Source: Clusia tigrina (taxonomy: Eukaryota; Arthropoda; Insecta; Diptera; Clusiidae). Taken from it: a stretch of DNA of 64,000 nt. The stretch is from NCBI GenBank assembly GCA_920105625.2, contig OV050030.1:31490516-31554515 (forward strand), in the 5' to 3' direction. A program made the translations under genes and the position numbers. Each line of letters starts with the position of its first letter. Position 1 is the first letter of the stretch. The notes under the pieces are model-generated. The model did no database searches. It had not been told where the DNA came from and saw only the letters and a list, made by a program, of their open reading frames with translations. Shown one piece after another: positions 1-10,550 of this stretch.

Positions 1-123
1 GTTGATGTTTGTGATAGCGATGATTTCGAATCTCTTGCAGATGGAATCAGGTCACTACACTCGAAAAATGCAGGTTATAATCGTTCCGTCGAAATCAACA
101 TTGGCTGCCTCAACTGAACAGTG

Positions 124-435
124 TCAACGTTCAACCAGCTGAGACTCAAATTGGAAAACTCTGTCAGACGTTATTGTGGTCGGCACTCCAAAATTTGCCA
201 CCCAGCAAGCGTAAAAGTTGTCTACTTTGGTACTAGCGGAAATGTCCTTGAGGGGCACAGCTTCTGGCCAGCGTGAAAAACGGTAAATGATGGTGAGTAC
301 GTACCTGTATCCAATGCAGTGTTGCATGCCGATGGTGTCAATGTGTACATGTCGAAAGCGCTGGCCTGGCATCCCGATGTGGTGTGGAGTGTTTTTACGT
401 GACGGCCCACTTTGCTTCGTTGGCACGCAAGGCAT
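124..435 (-). pseudogene. Ty3/gypsy integrase core fragment
   Basis: The 103-residue frame contains the start of the DDE integrase core: HVHIDTIG carries the first catalytic Asp, followed by YRYVLTIIYRFSRWPEAVPL and FGVPTTITSDRVFQFES, which carries the second Asp in SDR (normally TDRG). The third catalytic residue (Glu) is not reached because the frame ends at VER and the flanking 1-123 does not read as integrase. It is the C-terminal part of the same dead gypsy copy as the polymerase at 688-1814. It would join retroviral DNA to chromatin if intact; here it cannot. Confidence 0.8.
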
Positions 436-687
436 GAACGCGTCCAGCCGATAATATGCCGATTCATGTTTGGCTAAACGAAACTCCTGCTCGCCAAACG
501 CTTGGTTGCTCCACCGCTTGGATACGCCAAGTTATGCAACGTTATCAAAAATCCCTTTTCGTAGTGATTTAGGAGCGTATGGTCGAATGATAGGTCCAGA
601 ACAACTGCAATATACCAGTTCGTCTGATCCACTGATCGGCAACCTGCGTAAGTCCAGTGCAGTTATATCCGGGCTTACTATGATGTC

Positions 688-1002
688 TTAAAGTTCGTCG
701 TCTTCTTGCTGTGCAGCGCTTAGCTCCTGCGTGCTGACGATAACACGAATGTCGATTGCATGGATTCTGGAGAGAGCATCGACCACCCCATTATCCTCAC
801 CAGTAATATATCGGATATTTGTGGAAAATTTACCTATTTTCTCAAGCTGTCTTGCCATTCTTTCACTCACATAGCTGGATTTTTGAGCGAACGAATAAAC
901 TAAGCGCTTATCATCTGTCAATATAATGAGCTCGTGACAATCGATAAGATGTTTAAAGTGACGAACCGCTCTGTAAATGGCCAAAAGCTCCCAGTCGTAC
1001 AC
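688..1002 (-). pseudogene. Ty3/gypsy RNase H domain fragment
   Basis: The frame reads YDWELLAIYRAVRHFKHLI, LIILTDDKRLVYSF and ARQLEKIGKFSTNIRYITGEDNGVVDALSRI. These are the classic gypsy RNase H motifs: E of ELLAI, D of TDDK, and the NGVVDALSR end. The preceding motif with the first Asp (LVLRCDASDTAIGAAL) is in an overlapping frame at 918-1337, so at least one frameshift separates the two halves. It belongs to the same element as the neighbouring RT and integrase fragments. Confidence 0.8.
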
Positions 1003-1814
1003 TTTATATTTCCTTTCACGTTCATTTGTTCTGAAAGGAAACCCAAAGGCTGTGAGCCATTGTCAGATCGTTGGTCCAATGCGGCACCGATAGCAGTATC
1101 TGACGCATCGCAGCGCAACACAAGGGGCAGATCAGATCGAGGGTGAGCAAGTTGAACATATTTTTCCAGCATATGTTTACATTCCTCAAATGCCTTGTTA
1201 GAAACCTTAGTCCATTGCACAGGCCTTTTGTCCCTCTTTTTCGTTCCCAAAGTAACCTCGCTGAGTGGCGCTTGCACTTGCGTGCCATGGGGAATACAGG
1301 GTCGGTAAAAATTCCACGTTCCAAGGAATTTTCGCAACCTGCCGACATTTTTTGGCTTTGGATAACCTGAACGCGACCATCTGGTGGACGTATGCCTTTA
1401 TGGCTTAGAGTATAACCAATATAACGAACTTCTGGCTGGCCGAAGACACATTTGATATAGAGCACAAGTCCGAAATTGTTCAGTTTTTCGGCACCAAGCG
1501 CAGATGCCGATTATGTTCGCTCTTATCTCTCGAACAGACCAAAAGGTGTAATTACAATGCTGCTTTTGGTCCTCAGGTGCCAAAGGAATTTGGTGGCAGG
1601 CGCGCTGTAAATCGAACACAGCGAATACTGTGCATCCAGTTAACCGGTGTGTACAATCAAGCAGGTGCTGCGGTATTAGGTACCTGTCGGACACTGTGAT
1701 CGCATTGAGGCGGCCGTAGTCACCACAGGGATACCATCCAGCTGAACTCTTCTCCACCATATGGAGCGGTGAGCCCCATTCGCTTTTTAATTGCTGACAA
1801 ATACCCTGCTGCAT
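918..1814 (-). pseudogene. Ty3/gypsy reverse transcriptase, broken and lacking the YxDD box
   Basis: From 1814 downward the frames read EWGSPLHMVEK, GDYGRLNAITVSDRYLIPQ, VFAVFDLQRACHQIPL (FDL carries the first catalytic Asp), then TFWSVRE. The text next resumes in another frame at LNNFGLVLYIKCVFGQPEV, GYTLSHKGIRPP and the thumb/connection. About 50-60 residues that should lie between these, including the catalytic Y-x-D-D, are absent around 1490-1530. The polymerase is therefore internally deleted as well as frameshifted. Motif matches are direct from the translation; the size of the deletion is inferred from the family's usual spacing. Confidence 0.8.
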
Positions 1815-2064
1815 CGTAAATTTAAACTCACGCGAGCCGCTTGGAGCTTGTCACCTGCTAGTCTGCGTTCACGTTCACTGGATGGCCCCTTGTAATGATG
1901 TGATGTTGCAAGTCTGCGCAGCAATGCTGCGGTTTACTTATGTAGTTATTGACGGGAACTCTTGTAAGATATGAGTGTATCGACCTGTCTTATCAACAGT
2001 ATAAACAGGTGGTTGATTAGAGTTATCTGGTTTTACACAAGCGTGAATGTGTGTGACGGAATCC

Positions 2065-2382
2065 TCAATCCGTTTTTGTTTGAGACTGACAACAAGTCCG
2101 TAGTGATGGATGAAGTACGCCCAGAATTGGTAACGATATATTTGCCATCATGAACGCCCAAGGAAACTCACGACGAAAGACTAGGTCGAGTGTCAAACTT
2201 TTGGTGCCGAAAGTGTCGATGCACGAACCGTTTGCTGCAAATAATTTGTTTCCGTTTATGTTTTTATCTTTATTTGTGCCTTTGGGTAGAACCGAGACGT
2301 CAGCACCGGTGTCAACTACTCGTACTTTGAGGTGTTTTGATGTTTGCTCGTTGCCGGGAGCCGCCTCAATAAGCGCCGGCAT
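2065..2382 (-). pseudogene. Ty3/gypsy aspartic protease fragment
   Basis: The frame contains VVDTGADVSVLPKG, a textbook retropepsin active site (D-T-G-A), followed by a flap-like stretch and ILG, the usual ILG end motif. It sits between the knuckle of Gag (2390 and above) and the RT (below 1814), as expected for a gag-pro-pol order. After ILG the frame runs on into a region with several stops that should have been the linker to RT. Confidence 0.8.
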
Positions 2383-2389
2383 GTTTAGT

Positions 2390-3060
2390 TTAAAGCCCTT
2401 TTAGCTCGCAGTTGCACGGGGCACGGCACTTGCGAGGCTTTGAGCCGAACCTTTGATGGTAAAAACAAAACCTGTCGCCTTTACTGACCTCAGGAGTAGG
2501 CGAAACAGCACGAGCATACGCGACAATTGCTAAGGCCACGAAATTGTGATTATGAGCAAGCTGGCTTATTTGGTTAGCCAGCTTGTCAATCGCAGCCATA
2601 AGCTGACTAATTTCATTGACTGGCTCAGCGGGCAACGTGTTTGTGTCCTGGCGAATGACACTTATGTTGTCCTGGTTAACGACGGACAGCTGTGGTCGAA
2701 TGGCCTCCATGACGCGGTCAGCTTGCTCAGCAAGTTTTGCTAAGTCTGTTAACTTACTTAAAGCTAGCACTCCAGGGACGATCTCTGGAAGCTGCTCGAA
2801 AAAGAAGCTTCGCAACATACTTTCATTGCACTGGCCTTGGGACAAATGCCGGAGGCGCTACAGTGAAGGCTTATCGTCGCCCAAAGGTTGTCCACGAAGC
2901 AGCCGGCGAAGTTTTACTTCCTGGGACTCTGACAGGCTGTTTACTATGCGATGTTTGAGTGCTTCTTATTTGCCCTGAGCTGGTGGGTTGTCGATAATGT
3001 CGCCCACAATATCCAGAGGGTCGCCATCGAAATGCGTTGCAATATGCCGATACTCTGATT
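2390..3060 (-). pseudogene. CsRn1-like Gag, C-terminal half
   Basis: Reading the minus strand from about 3060 gives DESEYRHIATHFDGDPLDIV, NPPAQGK, a stop, EALKHRIVNSLSESQEVKLR, RRLLRGQPLGDDKPSL, another stop, then SQGQCNESMLRSFFFEQLP and on to a CHCC knuckle near 2405-2450. This is the capsid-like and nucleocapsid part of a CsRn1-type Gag. Two in-frame stops (about 2864 and 2971) kill it. The amino-terminal half is not present on either side of BEL-A. Confidence 0.8.
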
Positions 3061-3061
3061 C

Positions 3062-3066
3062 ATCAG
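3062..3066. repeat. Target-site duplication ATCAG, left copy (BEL-A)
   Basis: Five bases immediately left of the left LTR, matched exactly by 11699-11703 immediately right of the right LTR. Five-base duplications are standard for LTR elements. Confidence 0.9.
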
Positions 3067-3568
3067 TGTTCGCGCCGGAGCCCTCCTGACAACGGCTGCT
3101 GCCTGCGCACAGTCACCATGCAACTCTGAGCGGGGCTCAGTGCGGAGAGAATTCCCCTCATTGGGTCCCGCCAAAGTCGTGTGGCAGGCCGCAGCCATCT
3201 TTATTGCGTTGCCATCAGAAAGTGCCGACGCAGGAGAGAGGAGGAGAGTCGGTCGGCAGTACTGCGTGCCGAGATCATTGGTATCTGTGCGCTCAACCGA
3301 GAAGGAGGTGAAAAATTTATTCTACAATATAAATATTTAAATTATTTCTGAAGAAAACTTGTGTTCTAAATAAATTACCATATATAAATGTTTAAAATAT
3401 TTCTGAAGAAAACTTGTGTCCTAAATAAAAGATAAAAAAGCAAAGAAATAATAAATCAGCAATTAAATTTATATAATTATTACGATATAAAAATTTTAGC
3501 TTTTTACCTATAAGCAAAGTGATAAAAAAACTACATGGAATCCGAACGGGAAAATGGTCTGCGAAACA
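3067..3568 (+). repeat. BEL-A 5' LTR
   Basis: 502 bp, starts TGTTCGCG and ends GCGAAACA, identical by eye to 11197-11698. It holds an internal direct repeat: the run ATTTCTGAAGAAAACTTGTG followed by (T/C)CTAAATAAA occurs twice, near 3341-3370 and 3400-3430, each with an AATAAA-type signal. Confidence 0.95.
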
Positions 3569-3586
3569 TGGTCCTTCGAGCCGGAT
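3569..3586 (+). other. BEL-A primer binding site (tRNA-Tyr)
   Basis: TGGTCCTTCGAGCCGGAT starts at the first base after the LTR. Its complement ATCCGGCTCGAAGGACCA equals the 3' end of dipteran tRNA-Tyr(GUA) with its CCA tail (recalled tRNA sequence). The spacer to the LTR is zero. Confidence 0.85.
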
Positions 3587-4908
3587 CTCATCTGCGTCCG
3601 GTAAGTTTTTAATATTTATTTATAATCATAGTATAGTATTGAATAATTTTTATTTCATTTTTAATATTGAACACATATTTTTGATTTGCCTTTTTTTTTT
3701 ATCGCGTAATTCGGTTGGGTACGGTCGTCGCGGTAAACGGTACATTTCCGTATCGTCACTCGTGTGAGTGTGTGTGTGTGTGTGGATTCTTGCACAGCAG
3801 CGGGTACTGGAATTTACATTTTTTAAATAAATTCTCAGCACGGCCGCTGCGTAATTCGGTTCGCAGTCTGCAGCTCAAAGCGCTGCCGACGCCGTTTTAC
3901 CATAAGCTGTGTACAGCTCTTTGTGCGCAAGTTTTTTTCCCTGCCGCAATTGGTACCTTTCGCATGTGCATGCTATTGCCATTGCCGCTATCCCCTGTTC
4001 CGTTGTGCACTCGGTGCCCTCGTTTTGCCAGTTGCTTTGTTCGTTGATACGATTTAAGGCGGGTGTCACACTCACAACTCTTGTGGGTCAGCTGTTCGGG
4101 TTATCCGTATTGCGTGCGTATATCGCCGCGTTGAAGTCGCATCGTGTTGCAAGTAAGCGGTGGGAGCATATTGTTTTTGCTTCTACATTGGCGTGGGGGT
4201 CTACAGCTCACTGCGCTGCCCAGAGCCTGGTTACTGTACGTTGTGTACCGTTGCTGATGAACCGGTAACTTACACCGTTGCCGGTAGTTTTTCCGTACTA
4301 ACGGGTCAACAACTGTTAACGTGGTGGAGGATCGACACTTTCGACACGAGTGCGGTGTAATTAGGTTCGCAGTCCGCAGCTCACAGCGCTGCCGACGCCT
4401 TTTTACAGCAAACCGTGTGCCAGCGGTGCTTGAACATCCCCATATTACGACGCTGAAAAATACGTACACTCGTTGATCTCCGTACGTGACAGTTTTCGCA
4501 GCTCGCAGCGCTGCCAACTTGTACTGTCTATTTGTCTTTGATAACCCTGTATCGGTGAACCCACGAGCGACGCAAGGTCCGGGTCACATACAGCAGCTCA
4601 TAGCGCTGCGTTGGGTATCTCAAGTTGGGATTATACTTCAATTTCTTTGTTTTTCAATTGTAGTTGCTCAGTGCTGTCATCATTGCCTAGGCTTCGCGTA
4701 GTTCATTCCTACTGGGGATTGTCTTTTACGTTGTGTGGACTCTTCAGTGAAAATAAGGCGGGTGTTATACCGGTCACGTCAGCAGGTCAACTAGGTACAC
4801 ATATAGCTGGGTAACTGGGTGTGTCGACGTGAAGGTGTAGTGTTTCCCGTGTTTTGCTTGCGTTTTGCCATCATTGAGCTGCGTTCTCAGGTCAAGCGGT
4901 CTGCAACT
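3587..4908 (+). promoter_or_regulatory. BEL-A 5' leader with five copies of a 17-mer
   Basis: This untranslated leader of about 1.3 kb lies between the primer site and gag. It holds five near-identical copies of CAGCTCANAGCGCTGCC at 3871-3887, 4204-4220, 4377-4393, 4499-4515 and 4594-4610, always with the palindromic core AGCGCT. The wider context (GCAGTCYGCAGCTC) recurs at the first and third copies, as does GTAATTNGGTTCGCAGTC. A short GT run sits at 3766-3784. The repeats are on one strand and roughly 90-330 bp apart. Possible roles are protein binding, RNA dimerisation/packaging, or insulator activity; none is shown. Confidence 0.6.
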
Positions 4909-6234
4909 ATGCTTACTCCGCTGATAGATGCGGCTGATAGCCTGACCGCGTTTGTTATTGAGTTCGAGCGAAACTCTTCCGCCTCCCAAAACCTTGAATA
5001 TCTTCGCCTTGATCTGACTGAATTGGCAGACTTATGGCAGGCGTTGAAGGAGGCGAAGGCTGCAGCGGTCATTGAAGCGAATTTGGATGAAAAATGCATA
5101 GCCATTAAAGAGTCTATACGGCAACGATTCGCAGCAAGTTTTGCCATGTATAAACAGGGTCATGCTCGGATCAGTGTTCTAATGCAATCCCTGACCGTCT
5201 CTCCAGCGGTGCCTTCCGAGGCGTCTGCTGAGCTGTCTTCTCAATCCCATAGTATCCCGGTGCCTCCCTGTGATATTGAAATTTTCGGGGGGGATTACTC
5301 CAAGTGGATCACCTTCCGTGATATGTTCACGGCGCTGTTCCTTCGGAACGCTCGGCTATCTAACATCGGGCGGCTGTATCACTTGAGGGCAAAGACTAGG
5401 GGGGAGGCGAGAGAAATCGTGGACCAATGCCAACTGACCAATAGCGGTTTTGATCAGGCGTGGACGAGGCTTACTGCCCGGTACGAAAATCGGCGCAAGC
5501 TCATTAATTGTCAGCTGAAGTCCCTATTCACAATGCGTACCATCGGTAAAGAAAGTGGGTCGGAGCTAAGAAGGCTGCAGCGGGAAGTTAGCAACTGCAT
5601 TATGGCGTTGCAGGAGCTGTCGGTGGATGTAGGCAGTTGGGATCCAATTTTTATATACTGGAGTTCCATTCGGTTGCCGGAGAGGACCCTTTCTCTTTGG
5701 GAGCAGTCCCTTGCAGATCATGCGGATATACCGACTTGGGTGGCAATGGAGGAATTTCTCTCGAAACGGTTCCAAACTTTGGAGGCGGTCTCTGATGTCT
5801 GCCAGACGGATCACGCGCGGGAGTCTGGGGGGAATCGCTCAACACCACTCCGTAATAGCCACGTGCAGGCTCATCAGGCGAGGGTCAATCCGGAAGGGTG
5901 TAAGATATGTACACTACCAGGCCATCGGGTCTCCCACTGCTCTACTTTCATCAACGCTGATGTATCAGAGCGATGGGGATGGGTAAATCGCTTCCACTTG
6001 TGCGTGAATTGTTTGAAGGGGGATCATCGTGTGTCAAATTGCACGAGTAAATACCGATGTTTTACGTGTCAAGAGCGGCACCATACTCTGCTGCACCGTG
6101 AGCCGCTCCCGAACCGGAGCATAAGAGCCCCACCACGCACGACGCCGCCTCGAGACAGACGATCATCCAACGGACGCAATGCGGCCACCACGTTGGCTCA
6201 ACCTGCTACACCTTCCTTCGCCCACGCTGCATAG
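4909..6234 (+). pseudogene. gag: BEL-A Gag, ends at an in-frame TAG before protease
   Basis: The frame is open from 4819, but I place the start at the ATG at 4909 (MLTPLIDAADSLTAFVIEFE) because BEL-B Gag begins at the matching point. The middle contains the capsid-like region conserved in BEL Gags (IEIFGGDYSKWITFRDMFTA). The C-terminus has three zinc knuckles: CKICTLPGHRVSHC, then 20 residues, then CVNCLKGDHRVSNC, then CFTCQERHH. A TAG at 6232-6234 ends the frame, with the protease continuing in the same frame straight after. In BEL-B the equivalent position is open, so this TAG is either a mutation or a leaky stop. Gag would form the particle that packages the element RNA. Confidence 0.85.
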
Positions 6235-7425
6235 GTGGTACCCGCTATAGTCCAGGGACGATCCGGTCCATATCGAGTTCGAGGTCGGCTACCCAAACGT
6301 GTGCTTTTAGGTACCGCCATTATTCACGTATGGTATCAGGGAGTCAATTACATGGCCCGTGCATTGATCGACCCTGGGTCGGAAGGGTCTTTCATCTCAG
6401 ATCAGCTCCAACGACGCCTGCGACTCCCTACGCGTACCGTGCATGCCCAAGTGTCCGGGGTGAGCAATGTGGTGGCAGCTAACATGACAAAAGCGTGCGA
6501 TTTAATGTTAGGGTCACCTCTTGACAGTACTGTGCGGCTCCCGGTGTCAGCATTAGTACTGCCCACCTTGACCAGCGAATTACCCCGACTAGGGGTATCA
6601 ACGCAACAATATGCCCAATTGGCCGGCTTACGACTGGCTGATCCAAGAATTTCAAACTCTTCACAAGTTGACATTCTAATAGGGGGTGATTTATACCCGA
6701 TGGTGATGCTTGATGGGTTGAAACGTGACGTTATTGGGTCATTAATTGCACAGGAAACTGTATTTGGGTGGATCCTCACAGGACCCATGCCTGAGAACTC
6801 GACACAGACATTCTGTGCCAGAGTACAAGTTGAAACTGGCCACCCGGTCGAAGAGCTCTTGCAGAGATTCTGGGAGGTGGAGGAACCACCTAGGGAGAGA
6901 CGTTTGTCGCCCGGTGATCAGGCTTGCCTGGATTTGTATTCCCGGACCACTTACAGAGAGTCTTCTGGGCGGTATGTAGTAGAACTACCGTTCAAATCAA
7001 GGCCTGCCTGAGGAGTCGCTTGGGGCTTCTCGGCACATCGCGTTAAAGCAGTTCGAGCGCAATGAAGGTAGGTTACTTCGTAACCCTGAGCAGAAAGACC
7101 AATATGACTCCGTGGTACAGGAGTACTTGACTCTTGATCATATGGTCAAGGTCCCGCCTCCACCTTCAGGCGCTCTTGCTCATTATTATTTGCCTCATCA
7201 TGCGGTAATGAAACCCGAGAGTACGTCCACCAAGCTACGAGTGGTGTTCAATGCGTCTCAAGCAACCACCAGCACCCTCAGCTTGAATGATGTCTTATAT
7301 ACGGGTCCCACCTTGCAGGCTGACTTGACACAACTTATCGTGCGATGGCGAATGTTTCAGTTCGTCTTTAATGGGGATCTGCAAAAGATGCATCGGCAGA
7401 TTAGAGTAGCTCCAAAGCAGACCCA
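6235..7425 (+). pseudogene. pol: BEL-A protease and RT amino-terminal half, frameshifted
   Basis: The frame continues from Gag after the TAG. The protease active site reads ALIDPGSEGSFIS, where BEL-B has ALIDSGSE; aspartic proteases need D-(S/T)-G, so the Pro is expected to inactivate it. The region LIGGDLYPMV...GWILTGP is typical of the BEL protease-to-RT linker. One extra base near 6999 ends the frame at 7011; coding similarity to BEL-B resumes one frame over (ESLGASRHIALKQFERN) and runs to about 7425 through LRVVFNASQ and FNGDLQKMHRQIRV, the latter carrying the first RT Asp (GDLQKM). A second shift lies at about 7425. Confidence 0.85.
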
Positions 7426-8895
7426 TACCAGCGAATTGTTTTTAGGGCCTCTCCTGCAGCGCCAGTCTCCGATTACGAGCTCCAAACGGTTACCTTCGGA
7501 GTCAACTGTGCACCTTACTTAGCGATTAGGGCATTGGAACAGCTCGCGACGGATGTCGAGGAGGACCTACCCCTAGCAGCCCGGGTATTGCGTGAATGTA
7601 TGTACGTGGACGACGCCTTGGTCGGCACACATGATGTAAACGCAGCAATACAGACTCGAGATGAGTTGATCCGTGCACTCGACTCTGCCGGCTTTTCCAT
7701 GCGAAAGTGGACAGCTAATACGGAAGCCATTCTCTCCTCTTTGCCTCCGGACCACTTACTCCGAGAGGATTTTTTGAAGCTGGATGAAGCGAGTTTAACT
7801 AAGACACTAGGAATTCGGTGGAATGCAAAGACTGATCATTTCTACTTTCATCTCCAGCCCATTTGCTTCGACCCACGAGCCACCAAACGCAAGGTGCTAT
7901 CGATTATAGCTCAACTGTTTGATCCAGCCGGATGGCTGGCACCTGTTGTGATCGTGGCCAAGATCTTGATGCAACAGATTTGGGGGGAAAAAACTGACTG
8001 GGACGAATCGTTGACCCTCGCTTCATCCAGTCGTTGGAGAGAATTTTTAGGGGCATATGACGACATCTCGCAGATTCGAATTCCGCGTTGGGTGGGGTCT
8101 GCAGCGGATGTAGATATCCAGTTCCATGCGTTTTCCGATGCTTCGCAAGCGGCATACGCCGCCGCGCTGTATGTGCGATGCCAGTGTGGCGATACTGTCA
8201 CGTCCCACTTATTAGTGGCTAAGTCGCGGGTCGCACCTCTTAAGACGTTGTCCTTACCTCGCTTAGAACTCTGTGGCGCGGTATTGTTATCCGAGTTGGT
8301 GGCGGCACTTCAGACAAGGGTGGGAGTCACCTCCAGCAACTTGTTTTGTTGGACGGATTCGACCATAGTTTTGGCTTGGCTCCAGAAGTCCCCGCATACA
8401 TGGAAAACCTTCGTAGCTAATCGGGTTACCACCATTTCCAGTAAAGTAGGTGTAGAATGTTGGAGACATGTCAGGTCTGCAGACAATCCGGCTGATCTTG
8501 CCAGTCGGGGGGTAACTCCAGCAGCACTTGTTCATAGTCATTTATGGTGGAACGGTCCGGGATGGCTTACCCACGACTCAAATTCCTGGCCTCAGCCTTC
8601 GATAATCGCTAACCCGGACGCCCTGGAGGAGCAGCGCAACGTTGCTACGCATACAATCCAGGTCAAACAGCACGATGACTTGATGCTGCGTTTCTCATCA
8701 TTGCCGCGAGCACTGCGAGTTGTGTGCTATATCCAGCGCTTTTCTAGATACGCTATACGAAAGCGACGTGACCACGCCCCACCCCCGGGATCGACTATCA
8801 CGACTGCAGAGATTGTTGCCGCTATACTGCTCGTAACGACCATAACGCAGCAGATGTACTACCCCGAGGAGTATGGATGCCTGCAGAACGGGTAA
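7426..8895 (+). pseudogene. pol: BEL-A RT palm and RNase H, ends at in-frame TAA
   Basis: After the shift the frame reads DYELQTVTFGVNCAPYLAIR, then CMYVDDALVGTH, which holds the RT catalytic YVDD. Next come the thumb, KRKVLSIIAQLFDPAGWLAP, then RNase H (FHAFSDASQAAYAAALYVR, LPRLELCGAVLL, CWTDSTIVLAWLQ, ADNPADLASRG). These residues include the conserved Asp/Glu set. The frame ends at TAA 8893-8895, and the same frame continues into integrase (PISSSSSLLTLNPF), so a single stop codon separates the two. BEL-B is open at that point. Confidence 0.9.
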
Positions 8896-10168
8896 CCCAT
8901 TTCCAGCTCGAGTTCTCTGCTCACCTTGAACCCCTTCCTTCATTCCGATGGGTCGATTCGAGTGAATGGACGCCTAGCGCATTCCACTCAGATCCCGTTC
9001 TCCGAACGGCACCCACAAATTTTGCCGAACCACGGACAGTTTACACGACTGCTCGTTGAGTTCATCCATCAAATCTCTTTGCATGGGGGAAATCAGCTTA
9101 TGCTTCGGCTCCTTCGAACTCAATATTGGGTTCCACGCGCAAAAGTTTTAGTCAAGGGTACCATTTTACGGTGTAAAACTTGCCTGGTAGAAAAGAAACG
9201 TAGATTGAGCCAGATCATGGCGCCTTTGCCCCCTGAACGCACCACCCTGTCTCGTCCTTTCGCCACCGCGGGGGTGGATTTTGCGGGTCCCTTTGAAATT
9301 AAAACGTTTCAAGGGCGGGGGTATAAAATGACAAAAGGCTACGTGTGCATCTTTGTGTGTTTCGCCACCAAAGCCGCCCATTTAGAAGCTACCACGGATT
9401 TAACTACCCAGGCTTTTTTAGCCGCCCTGTCTAGATTCATTGGGCGACGGGGGTGCCCAGTTAACATTTATTCCGACAATGGAAAGAATTTTGTGGGAGC
9501 AGAAAAGGTAGTGCGCATGGAGTTCGCACGTGTGATTCGAGAAGCTAAGGACCAGGCGACCACGCAGCATTGGTTTCACCAATTGAAATGGCATTTTATT
9601 CCTCCAAACGCTCCCCATATGGGAGGACTGTGGGAAGCCGCAGTAAAGAGCTTCAAACACCATCTCAAACGAGTGGGTGGGCAGATCCGGTATACGTATG
9701 AGGAGTTAGCAACGGTATTAGCCCGCGTCGAGGCATGCCTGAATTCTCGACCGATTAGCGCACTCAGTGACGATCCCGACGACCTCCAACCACTTACACC
9801 AGGGCACTTTCTAGTAGGGGGCCGTCTCGGAGGAGACCACCCCTTTTCTTTCTATTCTTAATCGATGGCGTAGGCTTCAAGTTCTCTCCCAGCAGTTCTC
9901 AGTACGTTGGAAACATGAGTATCTTCTGGAGTGCCACCGCAGGACAAAGTGGAAGACTATCCAAGATAATGCAGCTAACGGAGATCTGGTGGTACTGCAG
10001 GATGACCACGTTCCACCAAACGAATGGCGATTGGGAAGGATCACTGAGGTTCACCCGGACTCAGACGGTAGAGTGCGAGTCGCGAAAGTGCGGACAGCAC
10101 GCGGAATCGTTACGAGGCCCGTCACCAAGATGGTTCTACTCCCTCGAGCGGGAGTGCAGGCTGAGTAA
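8896..10168 (+). pseudogene. pol: BEL-A integrase and C-terminal tail, one frameshift
   Basis: The zinc-binding N-terminal domain of integrase is visible (FIHQISLHGGNQLMLRLLR, CKTCLVEKKR). The DDE core follows: GVDFAGPFEI (first Asp), IYSDNGKNFVGAE (second Asp), MGGLWEAAVKSFKHHLKR (catalytic Glu). It ends with LNSRPISALSDDPDDLQPLTPGHFLVG. A one-base shift near 9835 stops the first frame at 9861. The tail then reads in the next frame (RWKHEYLLECHRRTKWKT, GRITEVHPDSDGRVRV, TRPVTKMVLLP) to TAA at 10166-10168. That tail matches the C-terminal domain of BEL integrases. Confidence 0.9.
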
Positions 10169-10550
10169 TCCCGGCATACGGTCTTTTGGTCGTTTCCGTA
10201 GCTAGTCCCATTCTTTGTAGCCTCTAGTTTGTAGCCTTTCCTGTTTGTATGTATACCTCGGTTCTTCCATGGAATCCTTAGCCTTCCTCGTAAAACGGTA
10301 GCAGTAGATCTCGCCTGGCTATGCCACGGGATAGAATTGTAGTACTCTAAGTAGTCTTGAAGACGTTATTTTTCCTACCAGTAGCATCCTAACCTTTATT
10401 ACTAGTCTTCTCGTAAGCACATGCCGAATTATAAAATTTGATTTTCCACAGAACTTCCCATCGTGCCGAGCTGGCTGGCGTGGAAGACGCTACATCGGGC
10501 CGTGCCTTACCTGTGCTCCGAGGGTACAGTTGGTGTTCCCAGCCCCCGTG
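10169..10550 (+). other. BEL-A spacer between pol and third frame
   Basis: No conserved reading frame up to about 10440, then the composition turns sharply GC-rich. The frame of the following ORF is open upstream of its first ATG, so the real start may be a little earlier or the message may be spliced; the sequence does not decide. Confidence 0.4.

Larger units (their letters stand above)
1..3066 (-). mobile_element. Degenerate Ty3/gypsy retrotransposon, CsRn1/Kabuki-like
   Basis: Read on the minus strand, gag, protease, reverse transcriptase, RNase H and integrase follow in that order from 3066 down to about 124. Each piece is in a different frame or broken by stops, so this is a dead copy. 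The Gag ends in a C-x2-H type knuckle (FCFYHQRFGSKPRKC) instead of the usual CCHC; this is the hallmark of the CsRn1/Kabuki group (family knowledge). The first half of gag is missing: the reading frame starts abruptly where BEL-A inserts at 3067. The sequence beyond BEL-A (11704 onward) does not continue it, so this copy was probably 5'-truncated before BEL-A landed. No LTR is visible; the 3' end lies outside the window or is lost. Confidence 0.85.
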
